The position numbers and the translations under genes are program-made. A stretch of 64,000 nucleotides of DNA from Pacificimonas flava (lineage in GTDB: Bacteria; Pseudomonadota; Alphaproteobacteria; Sphingomonadales; Sphingomonadaceae), in NCBI RefSeq assembly GCF_000342165.1, contig NZ_AMRV01000001.1:248001-312000 (forward strand), written 5' to 3'. The notes beneath the pieces are model-generated. The model saw only the letters and a program-made list of their open reading frames with translations, was not told where the DNA came from and searched no databases. Below are positions 35,280-43,078 of the stretch, piece after piece (position 1 is the first letter of the stretch; the number at the start of each line of letters is the position of its first letter).

Positions 35280-35999
35280 TTATGGAAATTGCGCACGTCG
35301 GCGCTTGGCAACCCCGACGCGTTTCTTCATCCGTTCTTTCCAGATTTGGCCGCTCGGACGCCGCTCCTTCTCGAAGCGGTTGTCGCCGATCTCCGACGGT
35401 ACCGTCCTCTCTATCAGTGGAAACGGAAACACGCTGAAATTGGGAACGCCGTGTTCCCAATGACGGTCGAGCTGATCGTCGATCGGCCGTACCACCTCCC
35501 GAAAACCCTCCAGAAAGCGGCGGGCGGCGACCTTGTCGATCAGATATCCCTGCGTGCCGAAGGCCAGGTCCAGCAACTCGATGAGGCGGGTCGAACGGCG
35601 AACGAAGTGATTGCGCCGCTCCAGAAACCGCGACGGCTTCTTGTAGTATAGTCGCAGGTAGTGAATGTTTTGATCAGCAAGGGGTTCGTCAGCGAGTGCC
35701 GCGAGAAAGCGCCAGTCGGCGACGACGTCGTCTTCCAGAATGATGTAGGCGTCGCAATCGTCGTCCATCAACTGAGCCCAGATGGCGTAGTGGCTCGAGT
35801 AGCAGCCGATCTCGCCGGGCTTCAGTTCCCGGCCTTTGTGATGAATCGCCGACGCTGGATCATAGTGAAGGCGTGGATCCAATGATCTGTGCGCATCGAA
35901 AAACGACCAAGGGAGCGCATCTTTCGGCACGCCGGCGGCAAATTCGCGTCGCCGGTCTACGGCGCTATCCAGACTCAGAACGATGACTTTCAGCTTCAC
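35280..35999 (-). CDS. GT25-family glycosyltransferase
   Basis: This is a 239-aa protein matching the LPS/GT25 family: KVIVLSLDSAVDRR at the N-terminus, ELKPGEIGCYSSHYAIWAQL, the AYIILEDDV metal-site region and AFGTQGYLIDKVAA. It probably transfers galactose or a related sugar to the EPS or LPS. GTG 35999 overlaps the stop of the upstream GT2 gene as GTGA, with AGAGG as ribosome site. It ends the leftward unit that begins with the flippase. Confidence 0.85.
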   Translation of the reverse strand: MKLKVIVLSLDSAVDRRREFAAGVPKDALPWSFFDAHRSLDPRLHYDPASAIHHKGRELKPGEIGCYSSHYAIWAQLMDDDCDAYIILEDDVVADWRFLAALADEPLADQNIHYLRLYYKKPSRFLERRNHFVRRSTRLIELLDLAFGTQGYLIDKVAARRFLEGFREVVRPIDDQLDRHWEHGVPNFSVFPFPLIERTVPSEIGDNRFEKERRPSGQIWKERMKKRVGVAKRRRAQFP

Positions 36000-36871
36000 C
36001 TTCGCGCCTCTTTCCCACTGGAGATTTTGGACCAAATGCCGGCCACGCCATGTGCACGGAGCAGCGCGGCGTTTGCGCGGAAGCGGTCGCCGGAACCGGC
36101 CGCCAACCGCCGCCTCATGCCCGCAGCCGTGGCAAGCAGTTCGCGGCGTACATTCGCGGGGATATAAGGGCTGTAGCGCTCAACGAAGAATTGAAGGCCA
36201 GCGGCCCGCCGCTCCGAAAACGAGCCGATCCGTTCGCCCTTGTGCTGCCGCCATTCGACAAGAGGGGCGGGGTCCACACTATAGGCGGCGCCCATCGCGA
36301 CCAGCCGAAAGAACAGATCCCAATCATTGAACACCCTGACGCGCGGGTCGAAACCGCCGGTGGAAAGAAAGACGGTTCTGCGGATCAGCGCATTGCTTCC
36401 CGTCATACCGCCAGGCCCGGCAAAGAATGTCTCGACATCAAGACCTTCAGGGGCTCTCCGCTCCCGTCTGCCGCGCGTTTCCGAACATTCGAGAATCGTC
36501 GCCAGGACGAAGTCGGCCGCGGTATTCTGCGCCCGCCGCGATAGAGCGCTGAGGAAATCCGGATACCAGATGTCATCATCGTCGAGAAACGCCACCCACT
36601 CGCCCGTTGCCTTTGCGGCGCCAAGATTTCGCGAGCCGCAGACGCCGGGTACGGCGGCGTTTCTCAGATAGCGCACTGAGAATGTAAGCTGCGAGGACGC
36701 CTTGCCCACAGCAGCCTCCGCCGCCGGGTCTTCCACATCGCTGACGACCAGAAGCTCCCTCGGCTGGGTCGTCTGGCGGGCGATGCTCTCGATGGCGGCG
36801 CCAACGATTTCGGACCGGAAATGCGTCGGAATGACGACGCTGATGGAGGGAGCTTCAGCCTCGACTGTCAC
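35996..36871 (-). CDS. GT2-family glycosyltransferase
   Basis: This is a 291-aa GT-A enzyme: SISVVIPTHFRSEIVGAAIE, LLVVSDVEDP, GVCGSRNLGAAKATGEWVAF and the LDDDDIWYP metal site, then VFNDWDLFFRLVAMG. It starts at GTG 36871, which overlaps the pyruvyl transferase stop as GTGA. A longer frame to 36952 runs into that gene and lacks merit. It is part of a four-gene leftward chain of overlapping genes (flippase, pyruvyl transferase, GT2, GT25). Donor sugar unknown. Confidence 0.87.
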   Translation of the reverse strand: MTVEAEAPSISVVIPTHFRSEIVGAAIESIARQTTQPRELLVVSDVEDPAAEAAVGKASSQLTFSVRYLRNAAVPGVCGSRNLGAAKATGEWVAFLDDDDIWYPDFLSALSRRAQNTAADFVLATILECSETRGRRERRAPEGLDVETFFAGPGGMTGSNALIRRTVFLSTGGFDPRVRVFNDWDLFFRLVAMGAAYSVDPAPLVEWRQHKGERIGSFSERRAAGLQFFVERYSPYIPANVRRELLATAAGMRRRLAAGSGDRFRANAALLRAHGVAGIWSKISSGKEARR

Positions 36872-37887
36872 AAGGAGCTGAGCGAGGCGAGCGCAGCAAC
36901 CGCCTCGTCTTGAGTATCGGCCTGCCGCAGCCCGGCATAGTCTGATGTCCACGCCTGGATGTATCCGGAGACTTTGCCGTAATTGTTGTCGAGGGCGACG
37001 GTCGGAAGGCCGAGCAGCACCGACAGAATATGTGCGTGCAGCCGGTCGGTAATCGTCACCTCACCGCGGCTGAGAAGATCGAGACCGCGCTCGACCCGGC
37101 CACGAGCGAGAAGGTCGTAGAAATCGAGGCGGCGTGCCTGCCGTGCGAAACGCAGGGCGAGTAGCGATTTCCGTCGAGCATTCTTGAAGGTGCGGGAGGC
37201 GAAATCGTCCCGTTCGTCCAGCCAATCCACGATCATGGCCCGCTCGATCTCGTGAAGTGCCCCCTGGCGGCCGCCTTCCGCTTCATGATCGGTGCGAAGA
37301 AGAATGAGGGCCTGCTGGTCAGCCGTGCGCGAACGCTTTTGCGGACCCATTCCAACGGCGCTGTCCGGCGTCAGTGCGGCCTCCAGGCCCAATGTCTCCC
37401 GCGCGAAAACCTGGCTCTTTCGGTCGCGCACGAAGAGCGTGAAATTGTCTGCACCGGCTAGCAGCGTCTTGAACTCAGCGGCCCGCTTGTCATCACCGAA
37501 GCGGATCGACTGCGGCAGCTGCACGATCGGGCGGGCGCGATTCCCCGCGATCAGCTGTTCACGGAATTGCTGGTGGCGGGGCCAGAGGTCACCAAGATTG
37601 CCGCCGCCGTGTATCAGGAGAGGAGCCTCCGGCGGCAGGGCGTCAACCGCCGCCTGGTCATAGCTTCGAATGGTCGACACATAGTCTGGATCGCGGCCAG
37701 TCAGTTTTCGCAGCAGTACGCGTTCGCCAACCCATATCGCGCTGTCGCCGACGTTGGAGTGATCCGGAAAATCGACGAGCGCATATCGGCCGCCGTGGGG
37801 AAGCAGCGGCGAAAGTGCCGCTTCCAGAAGAGCGCAGTGCCGAGCATTCAGCGTGCGCGTGCTTTCCTCCAGCAGCGCAGCATTCAT
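36868..37887 (-). CDS. Polysaccharide pyruvyl transferase family protein
   Basis: This is a 339-aa protein of the polysaccharide pyruvyl transferase family. Visible motifs are YALVDFPDHSNVGDSAIWVG, LLIHGGGNLGDLWPRHQ, RPIVQLPQSIRF, ALTPDSAVGMG and the late VTITDRLHAHILSVLLGLP, followed by LDNNYGKVSGYI. It would use phosphoenolpyruvate to add a ketal pyruvate to an EPS sugar. ATG 37887 overlaps the flippase stop (ATGA). A longer in-frame extension to 38178 lies inside the flippase gene and is not used. Confidence 0.88.
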   Translation of the reverse strand: MNAALLEESTRTLNARHCALLEAALSPLLPHGGRYALVDFPDHSNVGDSAIWVGERVLLRKLTGRDPDYVSTIRSYDQAAVDALPPEAPLLIHGGGNLGDLWPRHQQFREQLIAGNRARPIVQLPQSIRFGDDKRAAEFKTLLAGADNFTLFVRDRKSQVFARETLGLEAALTPDSAVGMGPQKRSRTADQQALILLRTDHEAEGGRQGALHEIERAMIVDWLDERDDFASRTFKNARRKSLLALRFARQARRLDFYDLLARGRVERGLDLLSRGEVTITDRLHAHILSVLLGLPTVALDNNYGKVSGYIQAWTSDYAGLRQADTQDEAVAALASLSSL

Positions 37888-39383
37888 GCCGTTCGTCCCA
37901 TTTTTCGCTTCAGCCCTGCCGGAGCGGATCTCGCCAACGTCCATAATTCCGTTTCCGGCCCCCTCGGTTTTCCTGCGGCCATCCATAGGCCCGCCATCGC
38001 GGCCGGGTAGACGATAGCGCCGGCAGCGATCAGAACAAAGAGGTGCAGCAGCAGTTCCGCAGTATCGGTACCCCAACTGCCCATCCAGTCTACCGTGACG
38101 ACCACCGCTGCCATAATGGCGGCCGAAAAGATGCTGCGCAGATTTTCGCGCAACTGCTCGGAGAGCCGAAGTCCGCAAACCTCCCTGATCACCTTCATGT
38201 TCAGGCCGATTCCGAGCGTACCCGAAAGGACGCGCGCAAGAACGATGCCATGGAACCCCGCGATCAGCATGCCGGCGATGATGAAGGGAATGCGGATCGC
38301 GAAGGCTTGAAGATTACGCCAGAACAGGAGCCTCGTGCGTCCTGCGGCCATGGCGACGGCAGGGGCCAGCGAACCGATCGTTTGCAGTGCGAAGACGGAC
38401 GCCAGCGCCTGGATGACGATGACCGCGGGCAGCCACTTCTCCCCGATCGCGAAGCGGACCAGTGGTTCGGCCACGAGCGCCATGCCGATGCCGAGCGGCA
38501 GAACGATGGCGGTGATGGTCGCCTGCGCCTTTTGATACTGGGCGGCGAACCGTTCCCGGTCATGCTTGATCAGGGTGAAGGCGGGAAACAGGACGCTCTG
38601 CAACGGCATGGTCGTCTCTCGTGTGGGGATCACGGCAAGATTGTCGCCCATCGTATAGAAGCCGAGGTCTGCCCTGCCGATCATCCCGCCGATAAGCAGA
38701 TGGTCGAAGCGCCAGTTTAAGGTATTGATAACCTTGCCGAGGGTGATCCAACCGGTGAAGGAGAACAGTTCGCGCATATGCCGGAAGCTGAGGCGAGGCA
38801 GGAACGGAAGAACGGTATAGGACAGCAGAAGGCCGGATACCTTGCCGGCAACAAGCCCGGCGACGATGGCCCAATAGCTCTGATAGACAAACGCCACTGC
38901 GATCGCGACGATCAGGGCCACGAATTTCTGCGCCACCTCCAGCATGAATTGCTGCCAGAACACCAGTTTCTTGGTCAGCATGATCGCTCGCGGATTTTCG
39001 AGACCCGAGAGCAGCAGCGATGTCGAAAGCACCATCATGATCGGCGCCAGCCGCGGCTCTTCGAAGGCCGCCGCTACAGGATAGGCCGCGATTATGAAGG
39101 CGCCGGCGACCAGCAGGCCGCGGCATAGCCCGAGAGTCCAGGCGGTATGATAGTGCGCGATCGTCGGGTCATCGATCTGCACCACCGCCGAACTGAGGGA
39201 TCGGTCGGTAAAGGCGCTGACGATGGCGACCATCGACAGGGCGAGGGCGACGAGCCCGAAATCATCCGGCGTCAGCAGTCGCGCCAGGACGATCGTGCTG
39301 AGAGTGCCGAGCGCGTTCGCGGCAAGGCGCGCGCCGCCGAGCCAGGCTGCCCCGGAAACGAGTTTTCCGCGATGACTGGCCAG
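37884..39383 (-). CDS. Wzx-type oligosaccharide flippase, probable CTG start
   Basis: This MATE/polysaccharide-transport-family membrane protein has about 12-14 helices. The first ATG (39233) would start at MVAIVSAFTDRSL, in the middle of a conserved N-terminus. In-frame codons upstream read SGAAWLGGARLAANALG, then LARLLTPDDFGLVALALS, exactly the first helices of this family. No ATG, GTG or TTG is available there. A CTG at 39383 with AAGGGA about 9 nt upstream would give 499 aa, the normal length. It flips lipid-linked repeat units. It heads the leftward chain with pyruvyl transferase, GT2 and GT25. Confidence 0.8.
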   Translation of the reverse strand: MASHRGKLVSGAAWLGGARLAANALGTLSTIVLARLLTPDDFGLVALALSMVAIVSAFTDRSLSSAVVQIDDPTIAHYHTAWTLGLCRGLLVAGAFIIAAYPVAAAFEEPRLAPIMMVLSTSLLLSGLENPRAIMLTKKLVFWQQFMLEVAQKFVALIVAIAVAFVYQSYWAIVAGLVAGKVSGLLLSYTVLPFLPRLSFRHMRELFSFTGWITLGKVINTLNWRFDHLLIGGMIGRADLGFYTMGDNLAVIPTRETTMPLQSVLFPAFTLIKHDRERFAAQYQKAQATITAIVLPLGIGMALVAEPLVRFAIGEKWLPAVIVIQALASVFALQTIGSLAPAVAMAAGRTRLLFWRNLQAFAIRIPFIIAGMLIAGFHGIVLARVLSGTLGIGLNMKVIREVCGLRLSEQLRENLRSIFSAAIMAAVVVTVDWMGSWGTDTAELLLHLFVLIAAGAIVYPAAMAGLWMAAGKPRGPETELWTLARSAPAGLKRKMGRTA

Positions 39384-39507
39384 CGTGAATTTTCCCTTGA
39401 GCGCGTATGTCCGAACCCCGCCATTATAGGAGGGTGGCGTCGGATGCGAGACCCCAAAGAGAGCCTAAAGCAAAGGACTGACGAGCCGTGCCGCATTGTC
39501 GGCGAGC

Positions 39508-40210
39508 TTATGGACGAGCCGCCGCGCTCGCCCCGTGGAGCGACAGCTCGTCGCTTTCGAGCAAATATCTCGCTTGTACGGCAGGCAATTCTTCAATCGT
39601 TGTCGGACTGAACATCGACAGGCCGACCTCCTCGTTCAGTTGAAAGGACCGGATGGCGACGTTGTTCGAGCCGATGACACCCAAATGCTGATTGATGCAG
39701 ACGGTCTTCACGTGGAGTCAGTGGTCACGATACCGATGGAATGCGTACGCCGCATGGCAGGATCTCGTCATAATCGGAGGCATGCGCCAGGCTGATGAGC
39801 CACTGGTCGGCGACGGTGGATGAGGGCGTCATAGCCATCGATCAGCTCGATGCGATTTCCTGTCGTTACCGGGAAATTGCCCAGCCGTTCCGCAGGTGCT
39901 GCGACGCTGCGCGCTTCAATTCCCAATTGGCATGGGGTTGGCGGTCTGGATACTGTTCCCCTCCGGTCGGCGCGAGCGCAGGGGCTCGGCTTGCCGGCGT
40001 CCGGCGGCGCTTCGAGCCACCTCGCGACGTCAAGAAAGAAGGGCGTAAGTCTTGGAACCGGCGCGTTCGCCAGCGCGGAAAGCGAGGGCGCCCGATGGCG
40101 AGATAAAGGACGAGACCGGGAAGCGGCAGGAAGAAAATGAGAAGGAGCCAACGTGTTGCAGCCGCAGGCGCGTGGTGGAGCGGCACTACAAGCAACATGG
40201 CGATGCGCAC
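39508..40210 (-). pseudogene. Decayed cardiolipin synthase (phospholipase D family)
   Basis: Pieces of a cardiolipin synthase appear in order on the minus strand but in different frames. They are an N-terminal membrane region with LLLIFFLPLPGLVLYLAIGR and PRFPRW, then APAERLGNFPVTTGNRIELI with DGYDALI, then SDYDEILPCGVRI, then HVKTVCINQHLGVIGSN and RSFQLNEEVGL. The central part with the first HKD site is missing, and several frameshifts and a stop separate the fragments. The second HKD has Asn instead of Asp. This is clearly non-functional. Nothing coding was seen between it and the flippase (39384-39507). Confidence 0.8.
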
Positions 40211-40425
40211 GATTCATCCCGCTAGATAATAGAATTCTCCCGCGGCATGGGCAGATTTGGCAGGGCGGATACAACTGGGAAAAAGGAAAGCGCGCACAAG
40301 TCGGATCGCACTCTCACGCCGCGCGGCGATTGGCGCGGGATAGATGGATCGATAACGGACGTAACACACGGAAATATCGATACGTAGACGTAATATTAGA
40401 GCCTGCTCTTTATGATGGTGTCCCG

Positions 40426-41286
40426 ATGGATCTGATCTACCAAAATCATGGAAATATTGTCTTGCTGGCCGGGGACGGGAAGGGCGCCGCAGAGGCTGCG
40501 GCTCTTCTGTCTCGTTGGGGGGTTTCTTATCAGGCCAGCGTGATGCCGCCGGATTCGGCGTCGAGGAACCAGCCTTCATATGAGTTGCTGATCCTCGACC
40601 TCACCGGCCTCGATCTGCCGAACCTGTCCGGGCAGGAGGTGGCGGCGGTCGCCGATATTGCCGATGTTGCTTCAACTATTGCCATAGTGGACTTAGACTC
40701 GCTGGACCATATCGGTCCCTTTCTCGACGCTGATCCTCTGGAATTTCTTTCCTGGCCGATCATGGAGGACGAGCTCATGGCAGCGTTGGCGAATGCTGGG
40801 GTCACGCAGTCTTTTCGGGAAGACGTGGCCGGGCTTGACGTTGGTCCTGAAGGATTGGCGAGCCTGCGGGAGGATGCCGAACGCGTAGCGCGCGCTCTGG
40901 CGCGCCTCGCGGAGGCGGACGTGGCGACGCGCCCCGCGCGCACCGGTCCCCGGCCGCCCAGTCAGAGTGCGCGCCTGCTGCGCGACCTCATCCGAAAGCG
41001 GCGGTTACGGTCGGAGTTCTTTCCAGATGAGCTTTTTGCGGATCCAGGCTGGGATATCCTCCTGGACCTGGCCGCGGCGCGGCACGAGCGCAAGCAAGTT
41101 TCGGTTTCCAGCCTTTGCATCGCCGCGTCGGTGCCGACGACCACCGGGCTACGTTGGATCAAGGCGCTGACGCGGATGGGGTTGATCGTTCGGAACGCAG
41201 ATCCAACCGATGGGCGGCGGAGCTTCATTGCGATCTCGGAGCCGACCGCCGCCGTGATGGAACGGTATCTTGACATCACGCACTGA
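40426..41286 (+). CDS. Degenerate-receiver plus winged-helix (MarR-like) DNA-binding protein
   Basis: This is a 286-aa protein. Residues 1 to about 125 look like a response-regulator receiver: central LLILDLTGLDLP at the phospho-Asp position, and LSWPIMEDELMAAL where the Lys-Pro loop should be. The conserved Lys is absent, so it may not be phosphorylated. Residues about 180-286 form a winged helix with VSVSSLCIAASVPTTTGLRW and LVRNADPTDGRRSF-type wing (here LIVRNADPTDGRRSF). ATG 40426 is chosen; upstream in-frame codons to 40153 overlap the pseudogene. It is probably a transcription regulator with unknown targets. Confidence 0.72.
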   Translation: MDLIYQNHGNIVLLAGDGKGAAEAAALLSRWGVSYQASVMPPDSASRNQPSYELLILDLTGLDLPNLSGQEVAAVADIADVASTIAIVDLDSLDHIGPFLDADPLEFLSWPIMEDELMAALANAGVTQSFREDVAGLDVGPEGLASLREDAERVARALARLAEADVATRPARTGPRPPSQSARLLRDLIRKRRLRSEFFPDELFADPGWDILLDLAAARHERKQVSVSSLCIAASVPTTTGLRWIKALTRMGLIVRNADPTDGRRSFIAISEPTAAVMERYLDITH

Positions 41287-41330
41287 CCAGCGCGGTTTCC
41301 GCCGCCAAACCTTTTTCGTCGGCGCGGCCC

Positions 41331-41981
41331 CTAGAAGGGCAGGTAATTCCGGTCCTTCGTGAATTTCAGGTAGCCGACATTGGCACCAATTCGCCACCCC
41401 GCGCCCAGCTTGATCGGAACGACGACGACGTTGCCGCGCTGGAGATAGTTCGCAGTAAAACCGCCGACGACATAGACCTTGCCCTCGACCGAGGGATAAC
41501 GCTGAAACAGCTCTTCCGTATCGTAAAGATCGTAGACGAGAGCGAAGACCTTGTTCGCATCCCCGCCCACGTCGAAGCCAATGGACGGGCCCGTCCAATA
41601 AACCTCCTGGTCACCCTCCACGGCGTGATACATGCGTCCCGCACCATAGCGCAGACCTAGCGCGATCGCGCCCGACCCTTCGCTACCCACGATATACGCA
41701 TTGGGTCGACCGCGTTCGCGGAAGATATCTTCAACCATCTTGGCAAGGCCCTCGGCGCCGTCGCCGAACACGCCTTCCGCCTGCGCGAGAATCTCTGCTT
41801 CGTCGAAGCTGTCAGTTTCGTCCTCCGGAGCCGTTCCGGCGCCTTCGGAGCCGTCCTCGCTCGCTACGGCCGGGGCAGTCGTCCCGGTGGTGGACGAGGG
41901 CGGGGGCGGTGAGGTCGAAGCGCAGGACGCGAGCAACACCGCGACGCAAGTTGTAACAAAACGGTGTCCTGAAAATTTCAT
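41331..41981 (-). CDS. eipA: EipA-family (DUF1134) envelope protein
   Basis: This is a 216-aa protein with a lipoprotein-like signal (VAVLLASCAS) and a Pro/Ser/Thr/Glu-rich linker to about residue 65. The DUF1134 domain follows: AYIVGSEGSGAIALGLRYG, GPSIGFDVGGDANKVFALVY, YVVGGFTANYLQRGNVVVVP and GANVGYLKFTKDRNYLPF (read in parts). EipA of Brucella is a periplasmic protein needed for envelope integrity. Length and motif order match. It is flanked by unrelated genes and transcribed alone. Confidence 0.88.
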   Translation of the reverse strand: MKFSGHRFVTTCVAVLLASCASTSPPPPSSTTGTTAPAVASEDGSEGAGTAPEDETDSFDEAEILAQAEGVFGDGAEGLAKMVEDIFRERGRPNAYIVGSEGSGAIALGLRYGAGRMYHAVEGDQEVYWTGPSIGFDVGGDANKVFALVYDLYDTEELFQRYPSVEGKVYVVGGFTANYLQRGNVVVVPIKLGAGWRIGANVGYLKFTKDRNYLPF

Positions 41982-42189
41982 TATGCTGGCTGCCCTACGG
42001 TTCTCGTCTCGGTTGCACTGGGCCTGTAGCAGGTTCGGCCCGTACCCGTCAGCATTACGTTTTCCGAATGTCCTTGCACTCGCAGCCTGCCCGTGTCTTT
42101 ATTCCTGTTAAGAATACGAGGCGCGTCAGAACGCTTGCTGAACAGCCCGATAAATGGGGGCATCCGTTTGGAATGTGGGAGGAACATCG

Positions 42190-42966
42190 ATGGTCGGCAA
42201 TTCGGATTGGATTCAACGGGTACCCGTGCGCAGCGCGGAAGATATTCGCCCAGCGGCGGAGGCCCTGAAGGCGATTTTCGCCGAGAAGCTGCCGGGGTGG
42301 CGCGTGGTTCCCACAGCCAACATCGCGTCGAAGGCGCCGATGATCGATGTCGACGGGGAAGTGCTCGTTCTCGACGTTTACGGTTTTACGGAAGAGCAGG
42401 AAAAGCAGTGGGAAGAGAGCCGGATCGCTCTCCATTCGCCCCTTCATAGGGCCTGCCGTTACGAGAGCGAGCCCTTTTGGGTGAACAGCGACGGCTATCG
42501 GACCGGGCAACCGAACCCGTATCTGGATGGAATCGATCTCAGCAATTTCGAGAAGCGGGCCAGGTGCCAGGCGTCCCTCGTTTTCCCGCTACATCTGCCC
42601 TTCGGTCAAATCGGCGCGGTCTTTACCGGGCCCTGGGGAACGGACAAGACCGATCTTTCCGAAGAGTTCGCCGCGCACTCCGACGAACTCAGCATCTATG
42701 CTCACCGGTTTATCGCTGGCTATGCTAAGGTGATGCGTAAGCGGCAATGGCTGCCGACCGATTGCCAGCTTACAAAGCGCGAAGTCGAATGCTTGCGTTG
42801 GGCCGCCATCGGCAAGACCGACAAGGAAATCAGCCTGATCCTGTCACGCAGCCATGCCACAGTGCGCTTCCATATCCAGAATGCGGGGGAAAAGCTGGAT
42901 GCGGTCAATCGCAGCCAGACGATCTTCAAGGCCGGGCAACTCGGCTACCTGGGACTCGCAGCCTGA
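42190..42966 (+). CDS. LuxR-family regulator with autoinducer-binding-like domain (LuxR solo)
   Basis: This is a 258-aa protein. The N-terminal 170 residues resemble the autoinducer-binding domain, with the PLHRACRYESEPFWVNSDG segment and the core LVFPLHLPFGQIGAVFTG. The C-terminal HTH contains LTKREVECLRWAAIGKTDKE, ISLILSRSHATVRFHIQNA and LGYL. ATG 42190 has GGGAGGA upstream. No luxI synthase is encoded in the window, so it may sense exogenous or non-AHL signals. Target genes cannot be inferred. Confidence 0.85.
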   Translation: MVGNSDWIQRVPVRSAEDIRPAAEALKAIFAEKLPGWRVVPTANIASKAPMIDVDGEVLVLDVYGFTEEQEKQWEESRIALHSPLHRACRYESEPFWVNSDGYRTGQPNPYLDGIDLSNFEKRARCQASLVFPLHLPFGQIGAVFTGPWGTDKTDLSEEFAAHSDELSIYAHRFIAGYAKVMRKRQWLPTDCQLTKREVECLRWAAIGKTDKEISLILSRSHATVRFHIQNAGEKLDAVNRSQTIFKAGQLGYLGLAA

Positions 42967-43078
42967 CACGGTAGAGGTTTCGAAAAGCACCTTGCTCACA
43001 GCGGTTCTCCCGCGACGGCAAACCAATAGGTGAAAGGGCAGCCGGTCCGAGCGGCTGCCCGATCATTCGGCCGGATCG

